64,000 nucleotides of DNA from Campylobacter portucalensis (GTDB lineage Bacteria > Campylobacterota > Campylobacteria > Campylobacterales > Campylobacteraceae). The translations under genes and the position numbers were made by a program. Positions 1 through 8,343 of the stretch are shown here, one piece after another. Under the pieces are notes generated by a model. It saw nothing but the letters and a program-made list of their open reading frames with translations, was not told where the DNA came from and made no database searches. The DNA lies in the NCBI RefSeq assembly GCF_009690845.1, contig NZ_VWSJ01000023.1:1-64000 (forward strand), written 5' to 3'. How positions within the stretch are numbered: the first letter of the stretch is position 1; every line of letters starts with the position of its first letter.

Positions 1-1
1 T

Positions 2-148
2 TTATAGGTTTGTAGTAACGGCTCCTTTATTTTCTATCATCTCCCATTCAAGGGTTGGAATTTTTACGTTTTTACTTATACCTAAATAGCCTTTGCCGTT
101 TATGAAAACGTTTGCTTCTTGTATAATTTGTGGTGCTACTCTTTTCAT
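2..148 (-). pseudogene. Phage major tail tube protein (FII-like), truncated N-terminal fragment
   Basis: Reading the minus strand from an ATG at 148 gives 48 residues beginning MKRVAPQIIQEANVF and containing NGKGYLGISKNVKIPTLEW, then a stop at 2-4. The pattern (N-F-x-N-G...Y-L-G...V-x-I-P-x-L) is that of the N-terminus of contractile-tail tube proteins (P2 FII type, normally about 170 residues). A good ribosome binding site (AAGGAG) precedes the ATG. It lies 9 bases after the sheath fragment, the FI-FII order of P2/Mu-type phages. The remainder may continue in another frame outside the window. Confidence 0.6.
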
Positions 149-157
149 CTATTCTCC

Positions 158-559
158 TTATTTTTTTAAAGTTTCCATTAGCTTATCGCCGTATTTATCA
201 ACATAGATAAAATCAAGTGTAAGTTGCTTTACGATTGGATTGTTTTGCATTCTAACATCTAAATAAAATTTACCTGCTGTTATGTTTGCTTTTGTGTTTT
301 TTTCGCTCCAACTTATATCAAAACCTAAAAGCACATTTGATCCAACAAAAGCCCTCAAAAGCTCCTCAACGCTTCTTTTTGCGTGGTATAATTCATTTGC
401 TCTTTTATCGATAGCAAATAAAACGCCTTTTTGGCAAGCCTGCGAAATCCTATCAAAAACCCTAACCCTTGCTAAATCTTGCCATATAGTATCGCTATCG
501 CTAGTTTTTCCGCATTTAGCCGTAAAGCCCCTAGCTTTAGTTATGAATACAATAAAGCT
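158..559 (-). pseudogene. Phage tail sheath protein (FI-like), C-terminal fragment
   Basis: An open minus-strand frame of about 133 residues runs from just after an in-frame stop at 560-562 to the stop at 158. It has no proper start and reads ITKARGFTAKCGKTSD, then DTIWQDLARVRVFDRISQA, and ends in the DISWSEKNTKANITAGKFYL and LTLDFIYVDKYGDKL stretches. This is the C-terminal domain of contractile tail sheath proteins, where a basic conserved segment, a helical segment and a final two-strand unit (AGKFYLD) are typical. Only the last third of a roughly 390-residue protein remains. It is followed by the tail tube fragment, so this is the edge of a decayed prophage or tailocin. Confidence 0.65.
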
Positions 560-598
560 TTAAAAAATAATTTTTTATATATTATTTAAAATCAAATT

Positions 599-1602
599 AT
601 GTTGTTAGCATACAAATATAAGCTATATAATACTAAAAAGACAAAGTGTATAGATGAGCTTATAAATTTATTTTGTAGTATTTATAACATTTATAGCTTT
701 ACATAAAGAAATTATAAACTCTATCATAAAAGCCTAAATAAAGCCAAATTGCAAAAGCATTTAGCGAAGTTAAAAAACTTAAAAAATATAAAAGTTGAAA
801 TAATTTAGGCTCTCAAGCTATGCAATAAATCACGAAAAGAATAGATAATGCTAATTCATTAAGTGTCTTGGCAGACTACTTAGTTTTTAAAAGCGTATTA
901 AGTATAAATCTTTCACTCCTAAAGGAAATGTATATTATAAACTAAAAGATAATGCTATCTCTCTAATAGCTATGAGCATAAATTTAGTAAAAATCAAAAA
1001 ATATTGGCTAATGATAAAATAAAGATTATAACCATTAAGAGAGATAATTTAGGTTCTTCTTATATTAGAAACGAAAGATAAAATTCATATCACAACAGGT
1101 AAAAGTGTAGGTATGGATTTAAAACACTTCTAACACTCAGCGATAATATAGCTATAAATTTTCCCTAATTTTATAAAAGAGTTAAAAGCCAAATAAAGAA
1201 AACTTAGTTTAAAAAAAAGCTCAAATGATAGACAAAGCTAAATTTCATATAAAATTAGCAAATCAAAGAAAAGATTATTTCTTTGATTTGGCTAAAAATA
1301 TGATTATTGAAGATTTAAATTTAAAGGCTATGGCTAAAATTTGAGGTAGAAGGATAAACAATTTAGCATTTAATGAGTTTATTAGTATTTTAGTAACTAA
1401 AACAAATGTTATTAAGATTGATAAATTTTATCTTAGTTCCCAAACTTATAGTTGTTGTGGATATATTAAAAAGGATTGATAAAATATTTGATTGCTATAA
1501 TTGCAATTCAAATAGATAGAGATTATAATGCTAGTTTAAATATTTATAGTAGAGCTTCGACTCTTAGTGGAGAATTTGTAAAACTTATAAAAGTAGGCTA
1601 GA
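599..1602 (+). pseudogene. tnpB: IS605/IS607-family TnpB (RuvC-like guide nuclease), multiply frameshifted
   Basis: From the ATG at 599 the frame begins MLLAYKYKLYNTKKTK, like TnpB N-termini. Further pieces in shifting frames match the rest of the family in order: SQAMQ (about 816), TGKSVGMDLKHF (about 1100), IANQRKDYFFDLAKNM (about 1256), IIEDLNLKAMAK (about 1303), the zinc-ribbon remnant SQTYSCCGYIKKD (about 1437), and IDRDYNASLNI (about 1515), which holds the last RuvC aspartate. At least eight stops or frameshifts interrupt it, and half of the zinc ribbon is lost. No tnpA is visible. It abuts the virB8 remnant and probably inserted into it. Confidence 0.8.
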
Positions 1603-1604
1603 TT

Positions 1605-1829
1605 CGTTGATGCTAGAAATTCTTGCAGTATAGTATTTTACTCTTACAACATAAAAAACCAAGTTTTTTAAAGGCGTAAGTAATAATGCCGCAATCATAG
1701 ATATAATAGATATTGCTATGTATAAAAACGCTATCAACCAAGCTCTTTTGTTACTTTTTTCAACCAAATAACAAATACTTTTTTATAAGTAAGTGTTAAG
1801 TTTTTATTATCATAGTTTTGTTTAGCCAT
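1605..1829 (-). pseudogene. VirB8-like type IV secretion protein, frameshifted N-terminal fragment
   Basis: The minus strand from the ATG at 1829 reads MAKQNYDNKNLTLTYKKVF, shifts frame near 1770, then continues VEKSNKRAWLIAFLYIAISI with one hydrophobic membrane segment and KNLVFYVVRVKYYT. A short cytoplasmic start, the N-K-R-A-W motif just before a single transmembrane helix, and V-P-Y-V-x-R-V-D just after it are the hallmarks of VirB8/TrbF N-termini; here the proline and aspartate have changed. The periplasmic domain (about 150 residues) is gone, replaced by the tnpB pseudogene. It suggests a lost plasmid or integrative conjugative element. Confidence 0.65.
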
Positions 1830-1949
1830 TTATTTTTCTATCTCCTTTTTGTTTTGCTTATTTATCTCTTTTATGAGATCGCTAGGTTGCGTTTGTATTT
1901 TTTCTTGAAAATTATAAAAAGCTTTAACATTTGGATTTTTAAATTTCAT
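1830..1949 (-). CDS. Small hypothetical protein upstream of the virB8 remnant
   Basis: A 39-codon frame (MKFKNPNVKAFYNFQEKI, then a Lys/Glu-rich tail ending KKEIEK) ends in a TAA directly touching the virB8 ATG at 1829, and an AAAGGAG-type site inside its end can serve virB8. Such tight coupling is typical of T4SS operons. It has no lipobox, so it is not a classic VirB7, and it could be the tail of a VirB6-like gene. I do not recognise the sequence; it may be a relic like its neighbours. Confidence 0.4.
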   Translation of the reverse strand: MKFKNPNVKAFYNFQEKIQTQPSDLIKEINKQNKKEIEK

Positions 1950-3343
1950 TTTTTAGTTAATATTTCTATCGTAATAAAATATTATAATTTTATTTTCAGA
2001 AGAGGATAGGGCGGTGTCGACCCTCCTTTTTGACTTTTCTAAAATATCTATAACACGTCTAAATCTGACTTTATCTTTATTTTGCTATTCATAAATTTTT
2101 CCACATTTGTTTTTATCTATAAATGGCTTGTTAAAAATTTCTAGTTTAAATTTTTAGACTTTGGTTAAATAAAAGATATTGAAATGGTTTTTATTGAAGT
2201 TGAGTAGGCAAATAAAAAATATTTTATAAAAATTTAAGAGCAGATATTTTAATACAAAAATAAAAATAGAGTAAAAATATGTTGAAATTTTAATTACTTA
2301 TTTAAGCACAACTAGAATAATCGAGCAAAATAAATTTAAGAGATAAAAAAATAGCAGTTAAAACCCACATAAATGCTTATTAAACAAAGAATATAATGTT
2401 AAAGATATTAAAAAAGTGATGGCTTTTTGTGCATCTTAACGGTTGCAATTTTTATTATAGATCTAAATTTAAAATTTCTAAAACCATCTTTTATGGATTG
2501 TGTCACTATACAAAAATGTCGCACTTATAGAAAATATAAATATTAAAATGATCATTTAAATTTAGCAGTAGGCTTAAAAGTGATTTAATAAAATTTTTAT
2601 TGATACGAATAGATTTATCAAAATTTCTTTTATTTGGCTTGATAAGCTTGGATCATTTTAATGCAGACTAATTGAATTTATATTGATTTTCTACCAACCA
2701 ATGCCTTTAAATTTTATCATAGGTTTAAAAAATGTGTAATTTTTTATGTCAACTAATTTGATTTTTTAACATAATAATTAATCTTTTTTGATATAGTTAA
2801 ATGGTTTATTTAAATCTTTTAAATTCTATTTATAGCCAAATATTTTATTTGTTATTTTACATTAAAATTTAGGTGCATAAACTAGATTTTTTAATTCTAA
2901 TCGCAAGAAGAAGGCATATTTTAAGAGATTGAGTAATTTTTAAAGCCATACTTTATGGTTTATCAATATTTTGATATGGATAATGAACTTAGCTTTTATG
3001 AGTTTTTATAATTATCACAACAAAAGCTATGATATTAAAATCGATTTTTGAAATGTTTTAAGCTAATAATTAATTATTTTAGATTAAATTTACAAAATTA
3101 TTAGAAGAAAGAGATATGATTTATTGGGCTGCTAAAAATTCAAGCCCATATTTTTTCAATGATATCATATTAATCAAATTTTATATATGTTTTTTTGTGT
3201 TTACTTGATCTTGATTTAATATAAAATTATAAAATAAAGTGCAAAAATAATGATAATAATGTAGTCTATCTATTTTTAATAATTGCACTAAAATTTTAAG
3301 AAGCATAAAATGAGATAATTTTTGGACCTAAATTTAAGGTATT
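1950..3343. other. Gene-free AT-rich stretch
   Basis: No frame longer than about 60 codons with coding character is visible on either strand apart from spurious low-complexity ORFs. One brief less AT-rich patch occurs near 2008-2032. It most likely consists of worn-out mobile-element DNA, but I could not match any segment to a family. Confidence 0.4.
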
Positions 3344-3374
3344 AAATTTTAAGCCCACAATGGGCTTAAAATTT
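3344..3374 (-). terminator. Terminator of the petABC operon
   Basis: A perfect 14-bp inverted repeat (AAATTTTAAGCCCA at 3344-3357, TGGGCTTAAAATTT at 3361-3374) has a 3-base loop. It overlaps the last bases of the petC stop codon, so transcription of the minus-strand bc1 operon probably ends here. Confidence 0.75.
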
Positions 3375-4404
3375 AGTGGAGTTTTGACCAAATTTTTCTT
3401 TTCCACAAACCTGCAAAAATGCCTAAAATCACAAAATATATCATTATGTATATAGAAATTCTCTCTCTTTCATCCTTTTTGCTATCGCCTACATTTTGCA
3501 TATAGCTTATAACTTTATCTTCAGATTCTTTTGTGAGTCCTACTCTTGGCATTGAAGTGCCTGGAAGAATTTTTTGTGTGTCGTTAATGAAATTATGGAG
3601 ATAATTTATATCTCTTGAACGAATCATCATTGATAAATCAGGCGGTGTTGAACCCATATATTTAGCTACGCTTAGTTTATTTCCATCGGTATAAACATTA
3701 TCGTATTTCATATCGTGGCATCTTTGACAAGCAACTTTAAATATCTCTTTTCCACTTAATTCTTCTTGTTTTGATGCTATTGATTTTAAATACGCTACAA
3801 TATCGGCTATTTCTGTATTTAAATCTCCGCCAGCACCAAAAAATTCTGGCATAGGATATGGATTTTCATCGCCAAATTTATGATCAAGCTTTTGTGCCAT
3901 AACAGGATTTTTAATCAAAGCTGCTAAAAATTTAGAGTCATAAATAACGCCTGCATCGCTTAAATCTGGCGGATTTGCACCATAGGCTTCACTTGCAGAC
4001 ATAGCATCCATAGAAGCTGGCATACCTGCTTTTTCTACGCTATGACAAGCAACACAACCTGCTGAAGCAAAAGTTTCAGCACCCCTAGTAGCATCACCTT
4101 TGCTAAGATCAATAGCATTTATTTCATTCCAAAAAGCATTGTATTTGTTTTGAGCTAATTTGGCATCTTCAAATTTTTTAGCTGCACTTTTTATTAAATC
4201 TTCATTGCCTGAATTTTGTGCAACTTCTAATGATTCTTGAGCTTTTTCTACATTTGTAGCTGCTAAATTTTTATCTTCTAAAGCAAAATCATAGTTTGCA
4301 GGATCGACATGTGGATGAAGTTTTGAATGAGCATAAGGCTCTATCCCCCAATATAAAAATAGTGTAAAAAATATGACTATTAGTAGTGTTTTTAACTCTT
4401 TCAT
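3373..4404 (-). CDS. petC: Cytochrome bc1 complex, dihaem cytochrome c subunit
   Basis: The 343-residue protein carries electrons from the Rieske centre of the bc1 complex to downstream cytochromes on the periplasmic side. It has an N-terminal membrane anchor (residues 6-24), a helical spacer rich in A/E/K (40-90), two haem c sites (CVACH 117-121, CQRCH 226-230), likely Met ligands (MPEFFG about 185; MPRVG about 292), and a C-terminal anchor (about 315-340). A dihaem cytochrome in place of a classical cytochrome c1 is the known epsilonproteobacterial arrangement. It starts at the base where petB ends, so translation is coupled. Both haems need the Ccs system encoded at 14202-17330. Confidence 0.93.
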   Translation of the reverse strand: MKELKTLLIVIFFTLFLYWGIEPYAHSKLHPHVDPANYDFALEDKNLAATNVEKAQESLEVAQNSGNEDLIKSAAKKFEDAKLAQNKYNAFWNEINAIDLSKGDATRGAETFASAGCVACHSVEKAGMPASMDAMSASEAYGANPPDLSDAGVIYDSKFLAALIKNPVMAQKLDHKFGDENPYPMPEFFGAGGDLNTEIADIVAYLKSIASKQEELSGKEIFKVACQRCHDMKYDNVYTDGNKLSVAKYMGSTPPDLSMMIRSRDINYLHNFINDTQKILPGTSMPRVGLTKESEDKVISYMQNVGDSKKDERERISIYIMIYFVILGIFAGLWKRKIWSKLH

Positions 4405-5669
4405 TATCTACCCTTTCTTTCGGCTATTGTGATAAGCGGTAAAAATACTAAAATAAGAAGTATATAAAGCACAGATAACGCAAAACCAATATATGTATTT
4501 GCAATCCCTAGGGTTATACCATCTGCTGGTAATTTTCCAAAGAAACTTAAAAGTATTAAATCTAAAATCAAAACCCAAAACCAAATAGCAAATTTGATAT
4601 TTTTATGTGCTGGTTTAACTACATCGCTTCTATCAAGCCACGGAATAAACGCTAAAGAAATCATAGCAAAACCAAAAGCCATAAGCCCAATATCTGCTGC
4701 TTTTAGAGGTCCAACATCAAAGAAAAAGCCTCTTAAAATTTCATATTGCCATAAAAAATACCATTCAGGGTAGATATGTGGTGGCGTTTTTAAGCTATTT
4801 GCTGGATCAAAATTTATAGGATCCATTGAAAAGCTATAATTAAAACCAACCAAATAGAAGAAAAATACCATAAAAATACAGATATAAAAGAAATCTTTTG
4901 CTAAAAATCCTGGCCAAAATGGTATAACTTTACTTTCTGCCGTTTTGCCATCTAAATATTTCTCTCCTTCAAGATCAAAGTCTATTTCTAGATCATCGCC
5001 CATTAGGTTATTAACGTGTGGAACTCTTAAAGTGTAAAAGTGAAAAGCAACACAAGCTATAACGACAATTGGAAGCAAGCAAACATGAAGCATAAAAAAT
5101 CTTGTCAAGGTTGGATCACTAACTGCATAATCACCTCTAATCCACTCAACAATAGCATCACCAATGATAGGAATTCCACCAAAAAGTTGAGTGATGACTT
5201 GTGCTGCCCAATAGCTCATCTGACCCCAAGGAAGCATATATCCACTAAAGGCTTCAGAGGAGAATAAAACTAAGAGTAAAATTCCGCTTATCCATATCAT
5301 TTCTCTACCTTGCTTATAAGATCGATAGTAAATTCCTGTAAAGGTATGTATATAAAGTATTAAAAATATAACAGAAGCTGCAACTGCATGCATATGTCGC
5401 CAAAGCCAACCATACTCTACTTCTTGCATTATGATTTTATTTACGCTATCAAATGCAAGCAATGCATCAGGTTTATAATAGCTCATAAGCATAAGACCAC
5501 TTACAAGCAAGATAACAAAAAGTGTAGTTAAAATAACGCCCATCGCCCAAAGAAAACTTATATTTTTAGGTATCCAATAATGTCCAGCCAAAACATTCCA
5601 TAATTTCTCTAGTCCAATTCTTTGATTAAACCAATCTCCCATACTAGTAGCTTTTTTAATGTGTGCCAT
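4404..5669 (-). CDS. petB: Ubiquinol/menaquinol-cytochrome c reductase, cytochrome b subunit
   Basis: This 421-residue integral membrane subunit oxidises menaquinol and holds the two b haems. Visible features are about eight hydrophobic helices, a histidine pair in WRHMHAVAAS, a further pair around MLHVCLLP and FHFYTL, the GYMLPWGQMSYW segment, and the Qo-site motif PEWY in HIYPEWYFLWQYEI. The length fits a fused b6/subunit IV-type cytochrome b. The gene lies 10 bases after petA and abuts petC, so the three form one operon read from near 6180. Confidence 0.95.
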   Translation of the reverse strand: MAHIKKATSMGDWFNQRIGLEKLWNVLAGHYWIPKNISFLWAMGVILTTLFVILLVSGLMLMSYYKPDALLAFDSVNKIIMQEVEYGWLWRHMHAVAASVIFLILYIHTFTGIYYRSYKQGREMIWISGILLLVLFSSEAFSGYMLPWGQMSYWAAQVITQLFGGIPIIGDAIVEWIRGDYAVSDPTLTRFFMLHVCLLPIVVIACVAFHFYTLRVPHVNNLMGDDLEIDFDLEGEKYLDGKTAESKVIPFWPGFLAKDFFYICIFMVFFFYLVGFNYSFSMDPINFDPANSLKTPPHIYPEWYFLWQYEILRGFFFDVGPLKAADIGLMAFGFAMISLAFIPWLDRSDVVKPAHKNIKFAIWFWVLILDLILLSFFGKLPADGITLGIANTYIGFALSVLYILLILVFLPLITIAERKGR

Positions 5670-5679
5670 TCATGCCTCC

Positions 5680-6180
5680 TTATGCTTTTCCTACGAGTTT
5701 TTGATACTCTGGCCCAACTTCGCCCAGAACTAGTTTTGTTCCGTCAATTTTAAAAGGTGGAATATCAAGTCCTCTAGGAGGTGGTCCAAAAATAGCATTT
5801 CCACTTAAATCAAACATACCACCATGACATGCACATGCAAAGTGCTCACCTTTATAACTTGGAATACAGCCTAAATGCGTACAAAGCCCGATGCAGACTG
5901 TATATCTTGAATTGCCAACGACTACATCTCTACTGTCATCTGGTTTCATATTTGCACTTTTTTTTAAAATGAAAATCGGCTTTTTACGCCATTCAACCTG
6001 ATGAAGTTCACCATCTTTAACTTGACTTAAATCTACTGTTGTAAATCCAGCTGCTTTAACGCTAGGAAGTGGATCCCAAGTTTTTTTCATAGCCCCTAGA
6101 GCGAAAATTCCACCAATTGTTGCAACTCCTGCAAATGATAATCCGATGAAATCTCGTCTATTTTTGTTTTCGATAGACAT
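5680..6180 (-). CDS. petA: Rieske iron-sulfur subunit of the bc1 complex
   Basis: The 166-residue protein passes electrons from the Qo site to the cytochrome c subunit. A twin-arginine type leader (NRRDFIGLSFAG, residues 7-18) precedes a hydrophobic helix that stays as the anchor. The 2Fe-2S ligands are C100/H102 in CTHLGC and C116/H119 in CACHG, with C105 and C118 placed to form the usual disulfide. It is the first gene of the petABC operon; AAGGAT precedes the ATG. Confidence 0.95.
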   Translation of the reverse strand: MSIENKNRRDFIGLSFAGVATIGGIFALGAMKKTWDPLPSVKAAGFTTVDLSQVKDGELHQVEWRKKPIFILKKSANMKPDDSRDVVVGNSRYTVCIGLCTHLGCIPSYKGEHFACACHGGMFDLSGNAIFGPPPRGLDIPPFKIDGTKLVLGEVGPEYQKLVGKA

Positions 6181-6222
6181 TTTTATCCTTTCTAATGCTT
6201 TTTGAAATCAACGGTTAATTTT

Positions 6223-6228
6223 ATCATA
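6223..6228 (-). promoter_or_regulatory. Possible -10 element of the petABC promoter
   Basis: On the minus strand TATGAT lies about 45 bases upstream of the petA ATG in a T/A-rich stretch. Campylobacter sigma-70 promoters often lack a -35 box, so a -10 match alone is the expected form; it remains a guess. Confidence 0.3.
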
Positions 6229-6428
6229 AAAAATATAAAATTTTTATAAGTATTTTATAAATATTAAAAATTTAGTTTTTATAATTTACAATTTTATAAA
6301 ATTTAATATAGCATTGAAAAACCAGTTAAATATTAGAAATTTAGTTTAGTTTTTATGTGTTGGTAGCAATTTTTGATTTATTTATGTATTATTTTAAAAT
6401 TTTAAGCAATATATCAGTTTTAAAATTA

Positions 6429-6434
6429 TATAAT
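6429..6434 (+). promoter_or_regulatory. -10 element of the tRNA-Ser promoter
   Basis: A perfect TATAAT lies 17 bases before the mature 5' end of the tRNA, which would put transcription start a few bases upstream of it. Confidence 0.55.
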
Positions 6435-6451
6435 AACAATTCTTTTTTAAA

Positions 6452-6542
6452 GGACAGATGGGTGAGTGGCTGAAACCACACCCCTGCTAAGGGTGCAGCT
6501 CTTAATCGGGGCTCGAGGGTTCAAATCCCTCTCTGTCCGCCA
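6452..6542 (+). tRNA. tRNA-Ser (anticodon GCT)
   Basis: The 7-bp acceptor stem GGACAGA/TCTGTCC, the anticodon stem CACCC/GGGTG around the loop CTGCTAA, a long variable arm as in class II tRNAs, the T arm with GGTTCAAATCC, and an encoded CCA end are all visible. The GCT anticodon reads AGC/AGU. Its 3' end is the attachment site of the small island that follows (copy at 8344-8367). Confidence 0.95.
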
Positions 6543-6543
6543 C
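6520..6543 (+). repeat. Attachment site within tRNA-Ser 3' end (attL-like)
   Basis: These 24 bases at the tRNA 3' end recur at 8344-8367 with one mismatch (23/24). A recombinase fragment lies next to the tRNA, as is usual for tRNA-integrating elements. Confidence 0.75.
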
Positions 6544-6609
6544 GAAATACTATTGCAGCGACATTTCAAGCAATTTTAAATAAAAAATAAAAACCCTATG
6601 CAGAGGCGA

Positions 6610-6895
6610 TTAATAAATTTTAATATTTTTATCAAAGTCTTTTAAATTTGAATTTAAATAATTTACATAAACATCATAAATCATTTTAGGGGTTGAATGT
6701 CCTAATAATTTCGCAAGTTTTACAGGAGTTACAAAATTTTGATAAAGCATATTGGTTGCGTAAGTATGACGCATATTATATAAACGGCGATAAGATAAAT
6801 TTAATTCTTTCAAAATTGGTATCCAGCAATCCCTAATAAACAGTTTAAAGACGTATTTAGGTCTAAATTTACTTAATTTTGCTAAAATATTGAAT
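6610..6895 (-). pseudogene. Tyrosine recombinase (integrase), C-terminal catalytic fragment
   Basis: The open frame holds the catalytic end of a phage-type integrase: LYNMRHTYATNMLYQ (box with the second Arg and His), LAKLLGHSTPKMIYDVYVNY (the second His region and nucleophile tyrosine), then a short tail. Upstream the frame stays open with ILKELNLSYRR and FKLFIRDCW to about 6895 but has no start and lacks the N-terminal DNA-binding domain and the first Arg box. It is therefore a relic that once integrated the element at tRNA-Ser, 67 bases away. Confidence 0.75.
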
Positions 6896-6975
6896 GAGAA
6901 ATAACAAAAATTAAGGTTATTTAAGATAATTTGTCTAATAATTAAACAAAATAACGAATGAAATATAACAAAAAT
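6892..6975. repeat. Direct repeat pair upstream of the HTH gene
   Basis: GAATGAGAAATAACAAAAAT (6892-6911) and GAATGAAATATAACAAAAAT (6956-6975) agree in 18 of 20 positions, 64 bases apart. TTAAGG (6911) and CCTTAA (6978) form a distant inverted pair. They could be operators for the HTH protein at 7028 or recombinase arm sites. Confidence 0.4.
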
Positions 6976-7027
6976 ATCCTTAAATAATGCTTAATTGTTA
7001 AACAAAAATAAAATTTTATAAAGAGAA

Positions 7028-7240
7028 ATGTTTAAAATGACAAGACAAGAACTAGCAGAACTATTAAACATAAGCAGGGGAACACTTAATAATTGGGAAA
7101 AAGAAAAGCCTGAGTTAATAAGATTAATTAATCAAGGCTTAGCACTTGATGAACAAATAGAAGAAACTAAAAAATATTTGGAAAAATTAGAGAACATACA
7201 AAAAAGAGCTATAACATCTAAAAAGATAAATTTAAAATAA
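7028..7240 (+). CDS. Small helix-turn-helix DNA-binding protein
   Basis: The 70-residue product has an HTH at residues 4-25 (TRQELAELLNISRGTLNNWE), like Cro/MerR-type or excisionase regulators, followed by a helical charged tail (about 35-60) that may dimerise. AAGAGAA precedes the start. It sits 11 bases before the nuclease gene, so the two are probably cotranscribed, and it likely regulates the island or acts as its excisionase. The exact family cannot be named. Confidence 0.65.
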   Translation: MFKMTRQELAELLNISRGTLNNWEKEKPELIRLINQGLALDEQIEETKKYLEKLENIQKRAITSKKINLK

Positions 7241-7251
7241 AAAGTTAATTT

Positions 7252-7977
7252 ATGAAAATATCAAATATTATAGTGATATTATTTTTAATCGCAATAATTA
7301 CAATAACCAAAAAATCAACTAAAAGCAAAAAATATAAATCAAATAATAAACATCACAAAAAGGGAAGGAATATGGCAAATTTAACAGCTAAAAAAATAGG
7401 CGAAAAATTAAATTTAACTCCAAAAGAGATAAATGATATATTTATAGAACTAAATTTTATAAAAAAGTGTGATAAAGGATATGAGATAACAGATTTAGGA
7501 AAGCAAAATGCAGGAGAGCAAAAATTTTATATGGGAAATAGCTTTATAATTTGGGATGAGAAAATCTTAAATAATGAGCTATTTTTAAAGATGATAAAAC
7601 CTGAAAATGAGATAAAAGAAAATATTGAAATTGATTTTAGAAAGAAATTTCAAGCACAATATAGAACTAAAAGTGGTCATTATGTAAGAAGTAGGGCTGA
7701 AGTTATAATAGCTGATTGGCTTTATAGTGAATATATTTGTTTTGCATATGAAAAAAGAGTGCCAATATTAGAAGATATTTATTGTGATTTTTACTTGCCA
7801 AAAGAAAAAATTTTTATAGAATTTTGGGGATATGAAGAAGATGAAAAATACATAGAAAGAAAAAATAAAAAACTTGAATTATATAAAAAATACAATTTAA
7901 ATTTAATAGAAATTGATAATAAAATAATAAATAATATTGATGATATTTTGCCAAGAGAAATTTTAAAATTTAAGTAA
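7252..7977 (+). CDS. Winged-helix / PD-(D/E)xK-like nuclease, possibly membrane-anchored
   Basis: The full frame is 241 residues. Residues 1-20 are hydrophobic and 21-40 very basic. Residues 41-115 look like a winged helix (TAKKIGEKLNLTPKEINDIF, then KGYEITDLGKQNAGE). Residues 135-240 form a nuclease-like domain: RSRAE (E150), YCDFYLP (D179), FIEFWG (E190, W192), the D...E-x-W spacing seen in PD-(D/E)xK domains of some helicases and restriction-like proteins. A much better ribosome binding site (AAGGGAAGGA) precedes the ATG at 7372, so a 201-residue soluble form starting MANLT may be the main product; both starts are possible. Island context suggests a defence or element-maintenance role, which is inference. 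Confidence 0.55.
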   Translation: MKISNIIVILFLIAIITITKKSTKSKKYKSNNKHHKKGRNMANLTAKKIGEKLNLTPKEINDIFIELNFIKKCDKGYEITDLGKQNAGEQKFYMGNSFIIWDEKILNNELFLKMIKPENEIKENIEIDFRKKFQAQYRTKSGHYVRSRAEVIIADWLYSEYICFAYEKRVPILEDIYCDFYLPKEKIFIEFWGYEEDEKYIERKNKKLELYKKYNLNLIEIDNKIINNIDDILPREILKFK

Positions 7978-8010
7978 TTTTTATAATTTTACTTTTAACT
8001 AACATTAGAA

Positions 8011-8300
8011 TATAAAGACACAAGAGCACAGCTGGCTCGCCGTCCCGCGGAGCGGTCCAGCTCCCCAGCGTGCGGAATGTGGGCAGTGCCCTTTATACTC
8101 CAAACACCCACACCAAAAAAATATAACCTTACAAAAAAAGCAATCTATTTTTTTATTTAATGTACGCCTTGATAGGTGCGCTTCGTCCGTTCGTAGCCCA
8201 AGGCGAGGGGCTACTCACCGTGCTAATGTTGGCGGGTTCGCAGGTGTCTGCTCACCTATCGCCAACTGCTTGTGATATTGTCGCTTTGCTCCATCACAAG
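8011..8300. ncRNA. GC-rich structured noncoding stretch, candidate structured RNA
   Basis: In DNA this AT-rich, 45 of the 60 bases at 8031-8090 and 78 of the 140 at 8161-8300 are G or C by my count. No frame has coding character. Inverted repeats: TATAAAG/CTTTATA (8011-8017/8091-8097) enclosing AGCTGG/CCAGCT (8030-8035/8057-8062) and GGGC/GCCC (8081-8084/8088-8091); then GATAGGTG/CACCTATC (8171-8178/8253-8260) enclosing GTAGCCC/GGGCTAC (8193-8199/8208-8214); TTGGCG/CGCCAA (8229-8234/8260-8265) with inner AGGTG/CACCT; and CTTGTGAT/ATCACAAG (8269-8276/8293-8300). I do not recognise a known RNA family; strand unknown. Confidence 0.5.
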
Positions 8301-8343
8301 CCCATTTATTTAGCAAGGAAGTAGTTTTATAAGCAAATAAGAT

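Noticed and set aside
282-563. Plus-strand frame of 93 codons
   Set aside because: It is antisense to the tail-sheath fragment, which has clear family motifs.
1818-2009. 63-codon hydrophobic plus-strand frame
   Set aside because: Antisense to the small T4SS-operon frame and virB8 start; composition is only the mirror of Lys/Glu-rich codons.
8011-8300. Known rRNA, RNase P, SRP or tmRNA fragment
   Set aside because: None of the conserved sequence blocks of these RNAs that I know is present, so I list it only as an unidentified structured stretch.
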